DNA of 64,000 nucleotides. It comes from Chrysomallon squamiferum (lineage: Eukaryota > Mollusca > Gastropoda > Neomphalida > Peltospiridae). Both the position numbers and the translations under genes were made by a program. The notes under the pieces are model-generated. The model was not told where the DNA came from and did not search any database. It saw only the letters and a list, made by a program, of their open reading frames with translations. The stretch's first letter is position 1. Every line of letters starts with the position of its first letter. Of this stretch, positions 39,429 through 52,327 are shown piece by piece. Location: positions 13,590,759 to 13,654,758 of the forward strand of contig CM022678.1 of the NCBI GenBank assembly GCA_012295275.1, written 5' to 3'.

Positions 39429-42400
39429 ATAACTGCTTCGTTTCCTTTTCATAAACAACAATGGAGTTTTGACCTTGCTTTTCAACTTGTGGAACTGGAA
39501 GTCCAAGTTTAGTTAGTTTCTTGGCATGGTTCTTTCCTGCACGGTGTTGATTCAGCTGTTCCTCGGAATTCAGGTGAACATCACAATACTGACAACGATA
39601 CATTGTGAGAAAAAAATCATCAGCTGGAAAATTAAAATAATGAATATCACAACACTGTTAAGCAAACCAATAGATTCTTCAACTAGAAAATTAAAATAAC
39701 AGCACAATACTTGAATGCAGATACTGCGATTAGCAACACATACAGTGCACTACATCATGTATGATACATGATGTAGTGCACTGATGAAAAAAAAAATAAT
39801 AATAATAATAATAATAATTAGTTAAACATATCCCCCCAAAAATGAAATTAAAAAAATCAGTCTTCTGACTATTCTGTTTATCATATCACTGATAGCTGAT
39901 ACACATACACTGATATATGCTACATCATACTGGTAATAGTTGATACGTAAAAAAAAACGGTAAATTGTAATGAAGTATATAAATTATTATTCAGTATACA
40001 GTTATTTAGCAATACAATTTAATATGACAGTAAAGAAAAGAAAACTAATGTTACGAAAACAATAAAATAAACAATAAATAAAATAAATATCTTGTACAAT
40101 CAAAAATAAATAATCTATCGTTTAACACCGGCAAATAATTACATTATTTTCTAAACTAATCTTCTCAATAATGCTTCGAGCAGCCGACATATATTTTAAA
40201 CGAACGAAGAGAAGCCAGTCCATCAGTGAAAGCAGCCCCCCCCATCGGGTCTCAGACCATATAATTATAATTTTTATTTTTATTTTATAATGTCTTTTTC
40301 TGTCATCATCATCATCATCATCGTCATCTTGTTCTTTTATTTATTTATTTTCTAAATGGTCATTTATTAATAGCTTTGTTTGTTTTTAATTGTTTTTAGA
40401 TTTTGTGTGGGTTTTTGTTGCTGTTTTTTTTTAGTAATTTACTTCCGTCCAGATAATAATCATATTGGTGCTGATCAAAACCTATTTATTTATTTATTTA
40501 TTTATATACATTTAAAATTCCATATACGTACATCAGATGGCATCTAAAAAAATTATGTTGTAATGTCCCATTGTATTTTACAACGTTTAGATTAACAAAA
40601 GTAGTGCCTCATACTTAACCCGGATGCTGCCCGATCTCTGTAATGTTTTATATACAAATCGTTTTACTTCATTAGAAATAATGTAAAGTAAATCAGTCGA
40701 TTCCCAGACCATAAACAATACCCGTTTCGATAAACTTAAATTGCCTACACATAATTAACTTCAGGTAAAAAGAATTTCACAAATCTAAAGGCCCTAAATA
40801 ATAAATTAAAGTATGAAAAAGGAAAACACTAAATAAAATACGTATATAAAAGAAATATTTAATACAATTAACATTTAATTTACTTCCAAAATCTTCTTGG
40901 ATGAAGAAGAATTGTTCACACTCTGGATAGTTTCTCTCGGATTTAGTGTTCGAACTCTGGAACATTCGAAATTCAAGGATCCGCTGTATTTACAAATTAC
41001 TAGTTTGCCAGTGAGACTTTTCGGTATTAGCCGCAAGATATCATCTGTGCACCTTGCCAAAGGAAAGAACAGGCTATCATTACATATCGACTGACTTCTA
41101 CTCCTGCAACTAAATTTACAGAAATTTCAAGCTGTACTCTTTGTATTAACAAATTTTAGATATGGTTTGCACCATTTATAATAATATTCGTATCTTTAGT
41201 TATTTATACAGTAGCGTAGTTAACTGTATAGACGAAGGGGTCTAATACTTACACATTACTTAGGTCTAAAGAGAACAGCAATTTGTTTTCGTACCTTTGT
41301 AAAAGCTAAATTCTAGCCTATTCGTTTTTATTTTTTAACTTGGTTATTACGTCTTATCAGTAAAAACGTTATTTAACGAATGATTGACAAATATAAAACA
41401 AAGAAATGCATAATTTTAGGAATTAACATTTGAAATAATCCATCAAAGTTACGGCCGTTTTTATTTATCAGCAATACTTTTTATTACTGCTATTATTACG
41501 TTGTGGAAGGTATAGTATATTTCTTTCTTGCTTTGCTTAAATTTTTTCTTACGATTACGGTTATTTTGGTCATTCGTCCTCTATTAAACATTGAAATAAA
41601 TAAATAATTAGTTTTTCATTGGCAAAACAAGATGACATTACTGGTGATTAGAAAGCCCTCTCTCTTTCTCTCCAACTGAGGAATCATTTGCTACCACTTT
41701 AAATTTTTGGCTGATATAAACCATGCCACTGAGTACCTAATTATTCTTAAAATTTGTATGGAAGGGTCTAATATTATAAGACGCATATTCTTTCTTTTTT
41801 CTTTTTTCTCTTTTTTTGCACCTTATCCAGTTTGATTATCATCAATAACAAATTCAGTTGTTTGTAATAAGCTATTGCTTTTATTTATTTCCTTTTTCAA
41901 AATATAAAATAAAAGTAAGTTTATAGTTGTGTACAGCAATATGGATATATCACATCAATCTAAATATGAGCAATGTAAAAAAAAAAGATATATATAAACT
42001 TGTTACCAGTACAGTGTACTATGTAACATACAGTATTAAAAGATATAAATCATATAATTTCACTTAGTAAATATGTATTTGAAACGTAATTTTAGTGGGT
42101 CAGTATATATTTAATAAACCGAAAGAAATGTCCACAATAATATGTATTTATAATGTAATTTCACTAGATATATATGTTTTTAACGTTTTTATAATTATAA
42201 TTTCACTTAGTAAATGTGTAAATAAAATGGTATAAATATTGTCGACATTGTTGCAAATCGTGTATCAATAACATCTTCCATACACTACTTTGTACGCTAA
42301 TGGGCTTAACTCTACGAGGTTTCTTCCTACAGACTCTGCCAGACAAAAACGCGATTTTTTTTCTTTCATTTTACTATCCAACGTATATATATTTGCTTAT

Positions 42401-45400
42401 GTATGTCCAAACTTTTATGATACGGCGTTCTGAGTTCCATGGACTTTGACATGCACAAACTCGCGTCTAGAAAGAAATCCATGTCTGCTGCAGAAGCTGT
42501 TCAAAAAAGGATCAAAACATAACTATTTATAAATTAGAATAATCCATAAAAATGAGGCGTGCTATCAATATATACGGACAGAGATATTTTTTCGAAAGCG
42601 AAACAAATTATCTATTTTTTTTGTTTAATAGAGGTTAACTTAAGACTTCGATAACAATACACACTGATAGGCATACATACATAATTTTCAAGGCTTTTCA
42701 AAACTGAATAGTTTTCTCAAATAAAATTATATATATTGTCATTAATTGTATTAAACATTATGAGCGATACTACTATAATACACTGGCGATGATGTGAAAA
42801 CTTCACCACAAACATTAAAACTACTTTAACACACACGCACACACACAGATATAAATATATATAAAATAATAATAATAATAAAAAGGAAAACAAGAGAAAA
42901 AAAAATCATATAAAAAATTTTGTCACTTGACTTTGATGGCTCCATATTGTCGTATTCTTTTCGTACAAACTGAACAAGAACGCGTAGCGTTATAAAAATA
43001 CCAGTTCGTTTCGCATACAGAAACGTCGAAGAATTTAATTCTTTAATATATAATTAAATTTAAAATATGGTCTAAGTTGGCCATTTCCAAATTTCCAGAA
43101 AGGACAATTCGCAATCTTTGTTAATGTTAATAATCATCTTAATAACTTACTTCACAAAATAAAAAAAAAATAAAAATAAAAATAAAAGGTGAAAGAAGTC
43201 GCCTACTTACCGTGGCTATCTATACCTGTCTTTATTTTATATCTGCAACAGCATCTTCCCAAAATTATAATAAATATATGTCACAAGTTATTATAACTTT
43301 TACTATATATAATGTTAATTATTTTATTATAGAATCATATTTTTCTTCCAGTTATTATAAAGTGCAATGTCCTGTCATGCCTAGTCATATGAGTAACAAA
43401 GTATCTTGTCGAGTTGTAGTTACTTATGTTTCAAGATCAAAGATAAATATTCAAATATATACTAAGAATTCAAGTCGTTGATTTCAAAACTGTACACGCA
43501 GATTTTAAATTTAGGCCATCGTAATACAATTTGCAACAACGAAACTTTTGATTATTTCTATTTTTCTGTTTTTATTTCAAAAACATTCTGTTATTCCAAG
43601 CTTGTAGTTTCATAATTCTTTACTTTATACACACACACATTTCAATTTATTTATTTCTTTTTTTCTTTCTTGTTTTCCTTTTTAATCTTTTTTTTTTATG
43701 GTGATGTAAAATTCAGCTGTTCTTTTATTATATTTTAAATTTTATTTTCAGAATCAAATTCAATTTAAGTACAGTTAATCTGCTCCTGGTGACTGCAAAC
43801 AGTGGTAAATAGCAATAAGAAAAATTATGTTAAATAGTCAATATTTATTAACTCATTTAAACATATATTTATTGACTAGATACAGCATTCCTGTGCTATT
43901 TGTATGAGTACTATCATGGCCGAGAGAATGGTCAGTTGTATTAAGAATTTTACAGAAACTGAAGCTCTGAAGAAACATTTGAGAGACAACATTGATGAGA
44001 AATCTTTTACTTGTCATGTTTGTAGTGAAAGTTTTTCTGAAGATGAGCATTTGAAATACCACATGAACTGTCATTCTGATGAAAAATGTGTTAAATGTAA
44101 AGGCTATGAAAAACATTTTTCACTGAATCAGACTTCAAAAAATTGTATGAAAAATCATATTGGTGACAAACCATTCAAATGTGAAATTTGTGACAAATGT
44201 TTTTTACATGTTTGTAATCTGAAAATTCACATGAGAATACATAATTACCAGGAAAAACGTTTTAACATTTATACATCCATACTTGGGATATTCCATATAG
44301 AGGTGATGTTTGCTTAAAACATTTTACACGAGATTACCATCTAAAACATCACATGAAACTTCACAGTGAAAAATATAAATGTGAATTGTGCAATAAACAT
44401 TTCTATCAAAATTGTGCTTTTCAAAAACACATGAGAACTCATACTAATGAGAAACAGTTTTTATGTGATGCATGTGCAAAATCATTTTTAAGAAAACTAG
44501 ACTTAAGAAGACACATAAAAATTCATACTGGAGAGAAAGCATTCAGTTGTACAGTTTGTGGAAAACAGTTTACACGAAGTCATCATTTAACATGTCACAT
44601 GACCATTCATTCAAAGAAAAATCCATTTAAATGTAAGGTTTGTAAAATGCTGTTAAATGACCTGAAAAAAGTGAACAAAAAATGAAAAAAACATGATTTA
44701 CTCTGATCCTTTGATGAATTTAAATGAAATTAGATGCAAATTTTTTTTATTGGTATTGCCTTGACAACACAGGAAATTTCATTTCAAAATATCTAATATT
44801 TTAATATATATTTACATAAGAAACTTCATATTTTTAAGTCAGTAAATGAAACTATATTTCAGTATTATCTAAGGTTTTACCTATCTTAACATAGCATGGT
44901 GACAACAGTCCATGATTATCTCACTGTAATGTAACATGATCATAACTTTGTACATTGCTCATATTCAGGTTGATATTCTGTTTGAATATAATTATGTATG
45001 AAATAAAAACATATTGTTGATAAAAAAAAATATAAATTTTGTTACACTCCTAATCCTTGATCGTCTTTTATATTTTCAAAATAGAAATAAAGAAATAGCA
45101 TCTGCATTTGTCATTTGAAGATAATCAACTTGGATGATGTGCAAACAGTTGTGTTACAAATTTCAAAAATAACAATTTTGTACTAAAATAGTAAAGGAAA
45201 ATGAAATGATAACAGATGACTGATAATTCTGGTGTGATTTTATAGAAGCAGATAAAATATTTTTAAACAGTTAAAGAACTTGGAAGAAAGTGAGAATTTA
45301 AACACTATGATTATATGTGATTATATATATAGAATAGTATTACTGTAACAATAACTTAGACAACTGACAAATGAAAATAGCCCTAATATGAATTTATCTA

Positions 45401-46428
45401 ATATGAATTTATTATTTTAATATTTCCAGTTAAGGATTTTATCTCAATGTGTAAAGCTGTCAGTCTCATAATGTTCATTATTTACACTTTTCATATCATT
45501 TATAATTGAAAGTTTCAATATGAAGAACACTAGTTCTCAACTTTTTTAATTTGAGAATTAAAATGCTGTTTTCTGGTCAGACATAAAAGTTTAGCACAGT
45601 CTTAAAGGAAGTTAGTAGATATGTCTTGACTTGCTGTTGCTATGGAATGCGTTCCAGTGAAACTTGTCCAATAAAATAAATATTTTGAAACATATTTGTT
45701 TATTATTATTTTATTCCTTTTTTCAAAAATGTAATATCAACATTATTCTAAAAGCTGCATGCACCTGAATATTTTATTTATATACTTTTGCATCTTTTGG
45801 TAGAGTGAAGCTGTCTTGAGCTAATCTGTGAATGATGTATCCAGAGGCATGCAGAGGTCAGGTGATGCCCGGGGCTACTGCCCCTTCGCCCCCCCCCCCG
45901 TCTGCACACCACTGGTTGCATCTGAGACACACCTCTCTCAGTGTGCATGTAATGTAATCTGCATCAATATCTTGCTTAAAAACAGGCATAGTGTTTTTAC
46001 ATACTTGAAGTAGAAACTGGAGACTACAATTTAATCTTTACCCAATCATAACCAGTAAATGTAAGTATTTAAAAAAACAAACAAAAAAAAAACGTTTTGT
46101 CTTACATGTGTCCTGCTGTAACTTGAATGATCACAAAGCTCAGTTCTCGATATCTTTTCATATTCATGATTTCTGTAAGTAAATACATCTCAGTTATTTT
46201 TATTTTTAAATCTGGAAATTTAACGTCGGTGGTTCAAAGAACCAACAAATAAAATAAATGCCCCAAAGCTGGCCACAAATTGTCTTGGTCAGTTGTTTTG
46301 TAAAAATATGGTTCATAAAGTATGAAATGTTTCTTCATTTAACGCTAAAACAAATGCAAGTGTTGAAACAGTCATTTTCGGCTTTCAAATTTATTACAAC
46401 AGCGATTAACACTATTTTATTTATTTTA

Positions 46429-46459
<31 letters not shown>

Positions 46460-47139
46460 ACACAAGGGAGGTAAGTAATATTTAATTATGGAAAAGCGCA
46501 TTATGTTATTATTTTTCTCTTCTTTTCTTGATTTTTTTTTCTCTTTCAAAATTTTCTCCTTTTTTTTTTTAGTACAATTATTTTTTAAATGTTTATAAAC
46601 ATGGTCTGGTGAAAAAAATGTATCAAAACATGACTTACTCAATCTGTTTTACGCGCTTTTTGACACGGAAGTCAAATAGATGTAAAAGAAATTTCGTGTC
46701 TTCGTACTTGCTTCCCTTGATTAATAAATGCGAACTTTTTCAAAATATAATTATATTCTGAAGATTGTCTGGTAATGTTTCATGTTAAATCTGTGTCATG
46801 ACAACATATGTTTTTAGTAAATATTTTGATATGTTTTGTTATGTCGCTGCAAGTTCAAATACTTTAAAATGAACTACAAAGAATTAAGTTGCCAGTTTTG
46901 GTTTATAAATTTAGCTTTCCTTTCCCGTCCGCATGATTGCAAGTGTGACTGTAGATAGGTTACACATTGATCATATTTATATATTTATAACTGTATAGGA
47001 CAGATTGTAATTATTTTTAAATTATTGTAAGTCTTTTAAGATCTCTGTTATTCTGCTTTAACAGCAACTTTAAACGAGTTTACTTCTTACCTCCAACACA
47101 ACTCCGCGGCAGTATTTTGTAACAAAACGGTTTAGCCAT
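34332..47139 (-). CDS. Three-finger U1/JAZ-type zinc-finger protein (ZNF346/ZNF385/ZMAT-like)
   Basis: Secure exons (minus): 39623-39474, 39144-39080, 38761-38651, 35667-35487, 35185-35093, 34441-34332 (stop). A candidate first exon at 47139-47091 (MAKPFCYKILPRSCVG, donor GGAG/GTAAGA) has the matching phase and would give 252 residues; otherwise translation may begin at the in-frame ATG at 39603. Three fingers share C-x2-C-x12-H-x5-H: about residues 27-49 (CQYCDV...HRAGKNH), in exon 35667-35487 (CDVCHV...HFLGQKH), and across the last intron (CHFCNI...HREGSKH). This long-linker finger is typical of double-stranded-RNA-binding JAZ/ZNF346-type and matrin-type proteins, so a nuclear RNA-binding role is likely but not shown. 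Linkers are Lys/Glu/Thr-rich and probably disordered. Weak point: donor CAAG/GTCAAA of exon 39623-39474 is non-consensus. Gene order and phases otherwise close. Confidence 0.72.
37067..37870 (-). pseudogene. Decayed coding-like block of unknown origin, in an intron
   Basis: The minus strand reads VTEEMESLVSFIGNKLQDLS and onward (about 37862-37690), meets stops, and after a gap reads MWEHHCQRNVGSLLSQ, LAVKICFALMSEMENPKTDF and GGAAMKVTLSKDSQRID to a stop at 37067. The amino-acid composition is protein-like, unlike the surrounding AT-rich intron, but several stops interrupt it. I do not recognise the family; a dead transposon ORF or retrocopy is the likeliest explanation. It sits in the 3 kb intron of the zinc-finger gene, same strand. 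Confidence 0.4.
39379..39427. repeat. (ATT)n microsatellite
   Basis: About 16 ATT units, 50 bases downstream of the donor of the zinc-finger exon ending at 39474. Confidence 0.93.
39743..39783. repeat. Perfect 20-bp inverted repeat with one-base spacer
   Basis: CAGTGCACTACATCATGTAT at 39743-39762 is followed, after one G, by its exact reverse complement at 39764-39783. It lies ~120 bp upstream of the first secure zinc-finger exon. Confidence 0.95.
40210..43850. other. Gene-free DNA (intron or intergenic)
   Basis: No exon is supported. A 61-codon minus-strand frame ending at 40875 finishes with a donor-like GAA/GTAAAT, but its phase does not fit the zinc-finger gene and I recognise nothing in it. 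The rest is AT-rich with short TTTA, CA and AAT runs. Confidence 0.5.
43904..44685 (+). pseudogene. Frameshifted C2H2 (Kruppel-type) zinc-finger array, intronless
   Basis: The first frame (43904-44317) has good fingers CHVCSESFSEDEHLKYHMNC and CEICDKCFLHVCNLKIHM, with a degenerate one between. Between about 44260 and 44310 the frame shifts. The second frame resumes within a damaged finger (DVCLKHFTRDYHLKHHMKLH, first Cys replaced by Gly) and continues with intact fingers CELCNKHFYQNCAFQKHM, CDACAKSFLRKLDLRRHI and CTVCGKQFTRSHHLTCHM, joined by linkers such as HTGEKAF. The last finger breaks off after its Cys pair at the stop. Such arrays normally bind DNA. The frameshift, lost ligands and lack of introns suggest a retrocopy or decaying gene; a sequencing error at the shift would leave a shorter but still damaged array. 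It would be nested antisense in the first intron of the JAZ-type gene if that gene starts at 47139. Confidence 0.65.
44686..47090. other. Gene-free DNA with a possible decayed element
   Basis: No supported exon. Near 45840-45920 the plus strand has a GC-rich patch (GGGGCTACTGCCCC, then CGCCCCCCCCCCG) unlike its surroundings, typical of transposon debris but unassigned. On the minus strand near 46590-46640 a short frame reads SKSCFDTFFSPDHVYKH, finger-like but isolated. Confidence 0.45.
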
Positions 47140-49382
47140 GTATGTCATAAATAAAAATGTGTTTAAACTAATTAACCTATTCATTTATTTGAAATTATGC
47201 AATTAAATAGTTTTAAAACAGTTATTTTTGTTTCTTTCATTTCGTCCTTTACATAGGAATAACACTGTGTTAACACTAGCTATCTGCATTATTACTAGCA
47301 GGATTTTTATACTGACTGTTTTAATTAATGATACTTCGGATTACAAGAAATAGTTTTGAAATTAAATTAATTAACTACTGTTTGACAGCAAATATCCTAA
47401 ATGTTGACAAAGTTAAGGTTATTTTTGATTACAAGATTAATAATTATATTTATTATGGAAATAATTATCAGCATTTGCTGATGTCTTCATCAACTTTGTC
47501 AGAATGTGTACAGACCCAGTATTACAAATTTAAATAATCTGAATTTGACCACTCTCACAAACAACAAACAGAAATCGTTTATATGCAAACTGAGTTTACT
47601 GTAGACATGATGGTTTTTACTGAATGATCAGAAATGACTAAAGTAATGTAATAAAATTATTTTAATCTTGGTAGAGAAATCTCAAACATTTCAAAAATGA
47701 AGAAATATCTATAGCTGACATATATAACAATTTATAACAATTCAGTATAAAAAGAATTCTGACCAGAACTGAAATTAAAACATTTCTCTAACTCAATTAG
47801 AAAATTATTTAGTTACATGCTAGTGTATTAATACAAATGTAGATTCTGTTTTGATTATCTGTCAGTGATTAGATGAGTATACCTATGTATTTATTAATAG
47901 TAGTTATTGAACAAAGAAAGAGATTAATTCATAGTAACTAATAATATTAATTCTACCCAGTGAAAGATTTTCATTTATTTATTTAACAAAGACAATGTTC
48001 ATTTCGTGCCTGGTATGGTAATTTTGTGTTCACCAATTCTTGCATTAATGTAGAAAAATTAATTTACATCAGTAATTTAGTTGAGAAGCAGGATATTCAA
48101 AATCATGTAAAATAACAGTATCAAACTGAAATCTTTATTAATATTACATCTAGTAGTGAAAACAAATACTAGATTTAAATAAATAAATAAATATGTAAAC
48201 TCTGAAACAATGTAGATTATAGAACTTAGAAGATAAAAACAGTCTAGTATATTTTGTACATTTCTGAATGTCATGATAGCTATTTACTAATAATAAGTTT
48301 ATAATAATAATAAGAAGAAAGCACACTAAAGCACAGATTAACACTTTTCCATCTTTCATATTATTATTTCAGATAAAGGCTAAGTGCTATAAAAAATTAA
48401 TTAAATATTTAATAATAATATGTATGAAAATGAGGAAACGGTACTTTAACTACTTTTATCTGTCAGTAAAATCTATAGATGTCTGGTAATAAAAACAATA
48501 AATAAATGAAACAACAAATGGAAATTTTAACCATTTTCTAACAATATTACAATATAAAACTTAATGATATATCAAAGATTTTATTAAGTCATTTTTGTTT
48601 TTCATAATCAAAAATTATTTTGTTATCTTTTTAATATATATTTTTTTTCACATTAAAAATAATAAGAAGAAATAAAACCCCCAGAAAAAAACGTTTAAAT
48701 AAAATTTTATCTTGTATGATGAAAAATCAATAACATAATTCGTTTTATTAAGTTATTTGGATTGATAACTATATATGAATTTTTTCTCAAAAGTATTAAA
48801 ACATGCACTTAATGCAAAAAGTCATTTTTTATAATGTACATTATGCAGCAATAGCTCCTAATTATAGCCTTTTAAATGTCTTTCTGTTTCTTCTTATGTG
48901 ACCTAAAAATTACTGCAAGAGAAAAGATTTGATAAAAAAAAAAAAAAAAAAAAAAAATATTCATTGTTTATTTCCTTACTGAAATGCTGTTTGAATGCAC
49001 TAACTGGCCCAGGACTGTAGTACATAAAGAAGTCTAAGTAATGTTCAGTCTGTCAGAAAGCAACCCAGTAGTAAGATTAATTATATAGTAGTATTTTGAT
49101 GCTGCTGCTGTTGGTTTTTTGAATTTTTTTTTTTGGGGGGGGGGAATGTTTTTAATAGTTTTTTGTTTATATATATATATATATATATATATATTAACAA
49201 TGAATTTTGTAACACTTGTTATATAGGCTACTATGACGTGTTAATGTATGTGAGAACAATTTTGATACAAACAATAATATTATTTAAGTTAATAATAATA
49301 AAGAATGAACAAAAAGAAAAATTAAGTTTTTTATTATTATTAGCCTAGTATTCACCATTACATTACTCTATCAGAAAATTGT
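47140..49382. other. Gene-free DNA
   Basis: AT-rich sequence with no supported exon. There is a poly-A run at about 48935-48957, a TA run at about 49169-49193 and a G run at 49135-49143. The right end may be 3' UTR of the GMEB-like gene. Confidence 0.5.
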
Positions 49383-52229
49383 TTACAAAACCTTTTTCAC
49401 AACATCTACCTTTGAACCCCAGGTAAACAAATGTGGTGTTTTTCTTGTTGATCTGCGACTAGCAACCATTGATGTTCCTGATTCTACAACCTTTTCTCGA
49501 ACTCCGTCTAATGGAGTCTGACAGGAAATCTCTGTTTTAGTTCCCAGCTCAGAATCCATCACCTCCACTGACTCCATTTTACTGTCAGCTTTCTTCAGAG
49601 TTTTTTCTGATTTGGAGTCATCACTACCTTTCTTCTTGACAACTTCTGTGAGGACTTCATTTGCCCCTCGTAAGATATGCTTTGCCTTTTCTGCTACTTC
49701 CTTAGAAACAATAATTTCTGTGACAGTTTTTTTCTTCACTCCATAGAAAGGGATTACTGGTTGTTGTTCTGTATTTTCTTTTGTACTGTTACTTTTTACA
49801 TCATTTTTCTTGTCATCAACTACAACAGTAACAACTTTTCTTTTTTTTGGTTCACAACATATTGTTGTGGAATCATCATTGTTTACAAGTCTTTTTTCTT
49901 TTGTGTTGGTTACATATTCATCCACTGATGAATTTCCAGCTTTCAGTTTGTCTCTGAGTTTATCTGTAACAATGTTATTAGTCTTCTGTACAGTTCCACC
50001 CAATCGCAACCTCTTTGGTTTTGGCTTCTCATCAGCATCATCATTTATCAGGTTTTCTGATATTCCTGATGATTCATCAACATCTGAAGTTTCAGCAGCA
50101 GCTGCATTACCTGTCACCTGACTATCTGAAGTTGTGTCAACTTTCCCACCTTCTGCTTCTGATGTGTCGTCAGAGGTGGTCACCTGTGGGGGAATGTAAA
50201 CACTTTTTTCAGTTATTGTTGATGAGCCTTCCACCACACTGTTCATCAGTTGTATTGTTTCAGTAACAGATGATGCAGGGACCTTCTTATTATTCTCCAA
50301 ACACTGCTTCAAGCGAGCTATTGTAACAGTAACATGTTTCAAGTCATTTTTCTGATCTGATGGAATACTTGTAAGCAGAACTTTCTTAACAAAAGATTTG
50401 TTCTTGCAAACTGCAGTTGGAGAATGCTGTCGTATTTCCAATTTCTCTGCCTCATTGTTTGTTTTCACATTTTCTGTTAAAGCTGTTTCCTGTCTGGGAA
50501 CTGTGGAAACCGTGCTACTTACATCAGGAGTGATTTTGCTTTCCTCTGAGCTGTTCTGAGTGGTTGTCAAATCAGTTACACCCTCATTCTTAGTGTTTAT
50601 CTGTAACAGTGACTTGAACTTTTCTGATTTTCTTTTCAATGCTTCTTTTCTTCGTTCAAAAATAGCCACTTGTGATTTAAGTTCTGCAAAAAAAATATAA
50701 CCATAGTTTATTTAATAAATTATATTATATTTATACAGCTGTTATATACAGCAAGAAAAATCCAAGTAATTGATTGTTCTTGTTTAAATAATAAATTATA
50801 AAATTGTGAATTGTAAATTAAAATGACACTTTCACTACTGACTGAAAACTACTGTTTATATATATATTTGTATATCTGGGTTTTAGTCTGTGTGTTTACA
50901 AACACAGAAGTGTGAACTGTTTCAATATGAACTATTTACCTTCCATTTCTCTTTCAAGCTTTGCTTCTTGTTTTTCCATGTTGATTTTGTAATTTGACAT
51001 TTTCTTCTTAAATTTATCCATTAGACCAAGAGCTCGGACAATCACACTGAGCTTATGACAGTCTGAAATAACAAATAATGGCAAAATTTTATCAGAAGTA
51101 ATAATGTTTAAAATCAGAAACAGAGCAGTATACTGCTAGAAAAAAGGAAAGGAAAGGAAAGAAGTAATACACACACGTGTAACTGTGTGTGTGTGTGTGT
51201 GGATAGGTGTCCCGATCTGCTCTGTTGAACCAAATCTGAGTAACCCTCAGTTTTTGTGCTTCATAACTATTTTTAAAATATTGAGTTAATCATTTAAAAA
51301 ATAAAGTATATTTCAACTCTACCCTAATATCTATATTCTAACCTTCAGGTCGTGCATGCACGACCAGATCTTTCCGCAGTAATGTTATGTGGTCTTTAAT
51401 GTCAACCATAAACACATCCAAAAAACCAAACTCCATAATTCCTGTCCAGAAATTCTTATCATCTTCATAAGATGAATCGGAACCATCTACAGGGGTTAAC
51501 TCTATTGGAAATGTGATCTCCTCAGGTGCTGATAAAACAAATATGAATTTTAATAATAAGCATAATATTTTTAAAGATTATTTAAAAAAAAAAAAAAAAA
51601 AAAATCTTTTATATGTATATATTCTATAAGCACTAATACAGCAGAGAACTTTTTTCTTAATAGATGTATTTTTCAAGAAATGAATAATAATAATGTTTAA
51701 CTTACACAAAAGATTGTCATCCACGCCAACTGACATATCTTTCATTCCTGAATAACAATTTAAAAAATAAAATAAATAAATTATAAAACAAACAAAAATT
51801 ATGAAAGAGAAACAAACAGAATTATTTTTAAAAATAATCAACAACAACAATAAAAATGTTTTATTTAATATATCAAATGGTAAAACTGAAATGTAATTAT
51901 AATCATTTGCTCACTTTAAAATGTAAGTATTGTATACATATTTGTAATAAATAATTCATGAAAGATTAACTTTAAAAATAACTTATTCTAAAACAGCAGT
52001 TTTTGTGTTCCTACAATTAAATTAATCAGTGACAACAACAACAACAAAAAAGACAAATGCAGAGAATGTAGTTCACACACATCCAAAAAATAATTTCTTT
52101 GAATTTAATTATTATTTAAGAATTAAAAATGGATACAAATAAATAACAGTTACCATTTGAAGTTGTAGTCTCAGCAGCTGGTTTTGTGAAAGATTCTTAA
52201 AAAAAATAAAAAAAACAGTAATAAATAAA

Positions 52230-52327
<98 letters not shown>

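Noticed and set aside
40875-41094. Overlapping open frames on both strands
   Set aside because: The minus frame ends in a donor-like site, but its phase does not fit the zinc-finger exons, and I recognise neither product.
45828-46013. Plus-strand 61-codon frame with a GC-rich Pro stretch
   Set aside because: It rests on a C homopolymer patch that looks like transposon debris; no exon signals.
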